A DNA stretch of 64,000 nucleotides, taken from Marinicauda pacifica. GTDB lineage: Bacteria; Pseudomonadota; Alphaproteobacteria; Caulobacterales; Maricaulaceae. Of this stretch, positions 61,743-64,000 are shown piece by piece (position 1 is the stretch's first letter; every line of letters begins with the position of its first letter). The stretch is from the NCBI RefSeq assembly GCF_004793635.1, contig NZ_SRXV01000002.1:496001-560000 (forward strand), given 5' to 3'. Position numbers and translations under genes: made by a program. The notes below the pieces were generated by a model that searched no databases, was not told where the DNA came from, and saw nothing but the letters and a program-made list of their open reading frames with translations.

Positions 61743-63902
61743 CTAGAACGGCGCGAGGTCCCATACGATGGCGAAGGCGGTCAATGACATTGCGGCCAGG
61801 CCGGTCAGGGTGATGCCGGCCAGCGTCCCGACGCGCATGCCGTGATGGGAGGCGCGGGCGCGCCAGACCTGGACAATCGCCAGCAGACCCAGCACGCCCG
61901 CGATCAGCACGAGCCACGCACCGGCCCCGGCCGGAGCCGCGAAACCGGCCAGCAGGGCGAACAGTGAGACCTCGCTCGCCTGGTAGCCGCCGAGCGCGAC
62001 GAGGGCCGCAAAGCCGAGCCCCGAGGCGGCAGCGAGAACGGCCAGCCAGCGGGCGCCGCCGGTTTCGGCTCTGAGCTCGCTGGCCGGGCGGCGATCGATT
62101 GCGCGCGCGATCCATCCGAGCGGAAAGGCGAAGACGGCAATCAGCAGGGCCAGGACGGACACCCCGGCCCACGCTCCCGGTCCGGCCAGCGATTGAGGAT
62201 CGTCAGTGGCCATGATGCCGGCGCGGCGCACGGCGCTGGTCTCGAACAGATCGAGATAGACGGGGGCCTCCACCCCCTCTTCCAGACACGCGGCATCAAG
62301 CGCGGCGGCGTCGGGATTGTCGAAGAAATCGGTCAGGACCTCGCCGGCACACTCGCTCATGGAGCGGGTCGGACCGTGCCCGGCGAACGGTACCGCGATA
62401 TAGCGGCCATTGGAGAAGCCCCGGGCCACCCGTTCGGCCAGCGGCGGCGGCGTAACCGGGTCCCAGGCCCCGTTAACGATCAGGGCGGGAATGTCGGTCT
62501 CGACCAGCTCGTAGGCGTCGCGATTGCGCGGGCCGAGCCCTTCATCGACACAGACCTGGGCCTGATAGGCGGCGCCTTCCGGCGTGAAGATGAGACCGGC
62601 AAAGTGCGGGTTCTCTTCAAGATCGCTTTCCGCCACCCGGGCCGAGGCCGCGTAGTAGCCGTCATTGCAGCGGATGGCATTGGCCATGCCGAGCGAGATC
62701 GACATGCCGGCGGCACCGCCCATATCCCCGGAGGCGAGCAGGTCGTAGACCGTCATGTCGTCGGTCTCGACCGCCGTGATGAGCGTGTCCATGACCGCGG
62801 GGATGGCCGGATGCTCATCCTGCTCGTACATCATCATGAAGGGCGCGAAGGCGAGGATTTCCCCGCCAAAGCGTACGCGGCCCTCCGGGTAGAGCTCGGT
62901 ATTGTCCGTCTCCACCACGACGGGCTCGGCCTTGGCTTGCTCCAGCGCCGCGGCAAAGCGCGTCTCCAGATCGTTGCAGACCGACGCATCCTCGCAGGTG
63001 GAAAACACATTCTCCAGCACCAGGCCGCCCCAGCGGCCCATGCGCATCAGATCGCCGATATCGTTCGGGACGATGGCGTCCAGAACGATGGCGCGGATCC
63101 CGTCCGGGTCTTCGCGCACCAGCATCTGGCCGAGATGCGAGCCGTAGGAAATGCCCCAGACATTCCACGCCTCGAAGCCGAGCGCCTCGCGCAGGGCGCG
63201 CACATCGCGCGCATTCTCGATCGTGTTGTAGCCGGACAGGTCGATGCCGGCGGCCGCCGCCGTCTGGAAGCAGGCGCGCATGCGCTCGGCGGCCTCGACT
63301 TCGGCCTCGTAGACGCTCTCGGTCCACAGGGCGGCCCGGTTGGTGTCGGTGAAATACGGACAGAGATTGCCGCTCGCGCCGATCCCGCGCTGCTCGAGGA
63401 TGTAAAGATCGCGATGGCGGACAAGGTCATGTTCGCGAAGGCGCGACACATAGCTCGTCACGCCCACGCCCGGGCCGCCGGTCAGATAGATGACCGGATC
63501 GTCACGCGTCTCTGCCGCGTCCCCGGCGTCATCCTCTCCGGTCGCGGCGATCTTCACGTAATGCAGGCGGATCAGACGGCTGTCCGGGTCGGAGCGGTTT
63601 TCAGGCACGGTGATGAAGCCGCACTCGATCTCGCCCGGCTCGTAATCGACTTCGCTGCGGAACGGGCAGACGAACGCAACCGGTCCGGGCAGGTCCTGCC
63701 AGGCGCGCGGCTCGGCGGTTGCGGCGTCCAGACCGGGACCGGGGCCGGCGTCGATGTCGGGAGACAGAGTCTCGGCGGCATTTTCCAGCGCCGCCCCGGC
63801 CGGGGTCTGGGACGCGGCCTCTTCTCCGTCCTGAGCCAGAGCGAGCGCCCCGGCACAGGACAATCCGGTGGCCAGTGCCAGAGCCGTCATCAAAATGCGC
63901 AT
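61743..63902 (-). CDS. TAP-type alpha/beta hydrolase with C-terminal membrane domain
   Basis: A 719-residue protein. Signal peptide (MRILMTALALATGLSCAGAL), then an S33-like hydrolase: YLTGGPGVGVTSY, LEQRGIGASG, nucleophile WGISYGSHLGQML, acid VNGAWDPVTPP and histidine FAGHGPTRS. From about residue 560 to the end are four or five hydrophobic helices (WAGVSVLALLIAVFAFPLGW and later segments), so the hydrolase is probably tethered outside the inner membrane. Members of this group (tripeptidyl aminopeptidase-like) release short peptides. The start at 63902 follows GGGGA; another ATG is at 63917. It resembles the smaller secreted hydrolase at 16437 but has the extra membrane part. Confidence 0.82.
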   Translation of the reverse strand: MRILMTALALATGLSCAGALALAQDGEEAASQTPAGAALENAAETLSPDIDAGPGPGLDAATAEPRAWQDLPGPVAFVCPFRSEVDYEPGEIECGFITVPENRSDPDSRLIRLHYVKIAATGEDDAGDAAETRDDPVIYLTGGPGVGVTSYVSRLREHDLVRHRDLYILEQRGIGASGNLCPYFTDTNRAALWTESVYEAEVEAAERMRACFQTAAAAGIDLSGYNTIENARDVRALREALGFEAWNVWGISYGSHLGQMLVREDPDGIRAIVLDAIVPNDIGDLMRMGRWGGLVLENVFSTCEDASVCNDLETRFAAALEQAKAEPVVVETDNTELYPEGRVRFGGEILAFAPFMMMYEQDEHPAIPAVMDTLITAVETDDMTVYDLLASGDMGGAAGMSISLGMANAIRCNDGYYAASARVAESDLEENPHFAGLIFTPEGAAYQAQVCVDEGLGPRNRDAYELVETDIPALIVNGAWDPVTPPPLAERVARGFSNGRYIAVPFAGHGPTRSMSECAGEVLTDFFDNPDAAALDAACLEEGVEAPVYLDLFETSAVRRAGIMATDDPQSLAGPGAWAGVSVLALLIAVFAFPLGWIARAIDRRPASELRAETGGARWLAVLAAASGLGFAALVALGGYQASEVSLFALLAGFAAPAGAGAWLVLIAGVLGLLAIVQVWRARASHHGMRVGTLAGITLTGLAAMSLTAFAIVWDLAPF

Positions 63903-64000
63903 TGAATAGTCCCCCAAGACCCGATGCGCGTGCGCATCCCCTCGCCGATCATGGGAAAACCGGTGCGAGAGCGCAACGGGAAACTCGAAGCTCGCCAGAA

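Noticed and set aside
62193..63905. A 570-codon plus-strand frame opposite the TAP-type hydrolase
   Set aside because: The opposite strand has signal peptide, catalytic triad and membrane helices; this frame has none and is rich in His/Arg/Gly as expected from antisense.

Overview
The window is a stretch of an alphaproteobacterial chromosome, most likely from the Caulobacterales/Maricaulales (Hyphomonadaceae-like) group. The evidence is the high GC, the alphaproteobacterial NepR/EcfG general-stress regulators (present twice in tandem), a 180 kDa-class NAD-glutamate dehydrogenase, a large FadE/FadI/FadJ beta-oxidation operon, and a gene-transfer-agent (RcGTA-type) head-spike base gene. The genus is an inference and cannot be fixed from sequence reading alone.

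Region 1 (about 1-14,640) is a genomic island. It carries a leftward DISARM-like defence operon: a 1732-residue DEAD/DELH helicase with zinc motifs and a DUF1998-type C-terminus, a 928-residue SNF2-type helicase resembling DrmD, and the first 191 residues of a large Eco57I-type methyltransferase that runs off the window. Next come an OGFr-domain protein, small orphan genes and an array of short hairpins. The island ends with a compact mobile-element module (RepA-like AAA ATPase, Toprim primase, AlpA-type HTH protein, tyrosine integrase).

Region 2 (14,700-24,240) holds ordinary chromosomal genes: a membrane LytTR regulator divergent from a secreted TAP-type serine hydrolase, a short-chain dehydrogenase with a strong terminator, and gdhZ-type NAD-glutamate dehydrogenase.

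Region 3 (24,485-36,765) is a capsule/exopolysaccharide locus. It supplies GDP-mannose and GDP-fucose (fused mannose-1-phosphate guanylyltransferase/AGE isomerase, Gmd, Fcl), and encodes glycosyltransferases, a pyruvyltransferase, a GH16 hydrolase, a very AT-rich Wzy-type polymerase and a Wzx-type flippase. Embedded in it, upstream of the flippase gene on the same strand, are a GTA head-spike base gene and a LamG-like gene, so a putative capsule-binding particle appendage is encoded inside the capsule locus.

Region 4 (36,940-49,250) has a lone lycopene cyclase gene, two consecutive nepR-ecfG modules, leuS, a chemoreceptor, a TonB-dependent receptor with a small periplasmic partner, and queE/queC.

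Region 5 (49,447-64,000) has fadL divergent from a fadE-fadI-fadJ-acyl-CoA hydrolase/transferase operon. A perfect EcfG-type promoter (GGAAC-N17-CGTT) lies upstream of fadE. A second perfect match lies upstream of a gene fusing protein-isoaspartate methyltransferase to an erythromycin-esterase domain. That fusion gene sits between two copies of a 170-bp palindromic repeat. The window ends with a second TAP-type hydrolase carrying C-terminal membrane segments. Together the tandem sigma factors and the two perfect promoter matches suggest that fat catabolism and protein repair are tied to the general stress response. At least one gene (fadI) has no canonical start codon and appears to begin at ATC.
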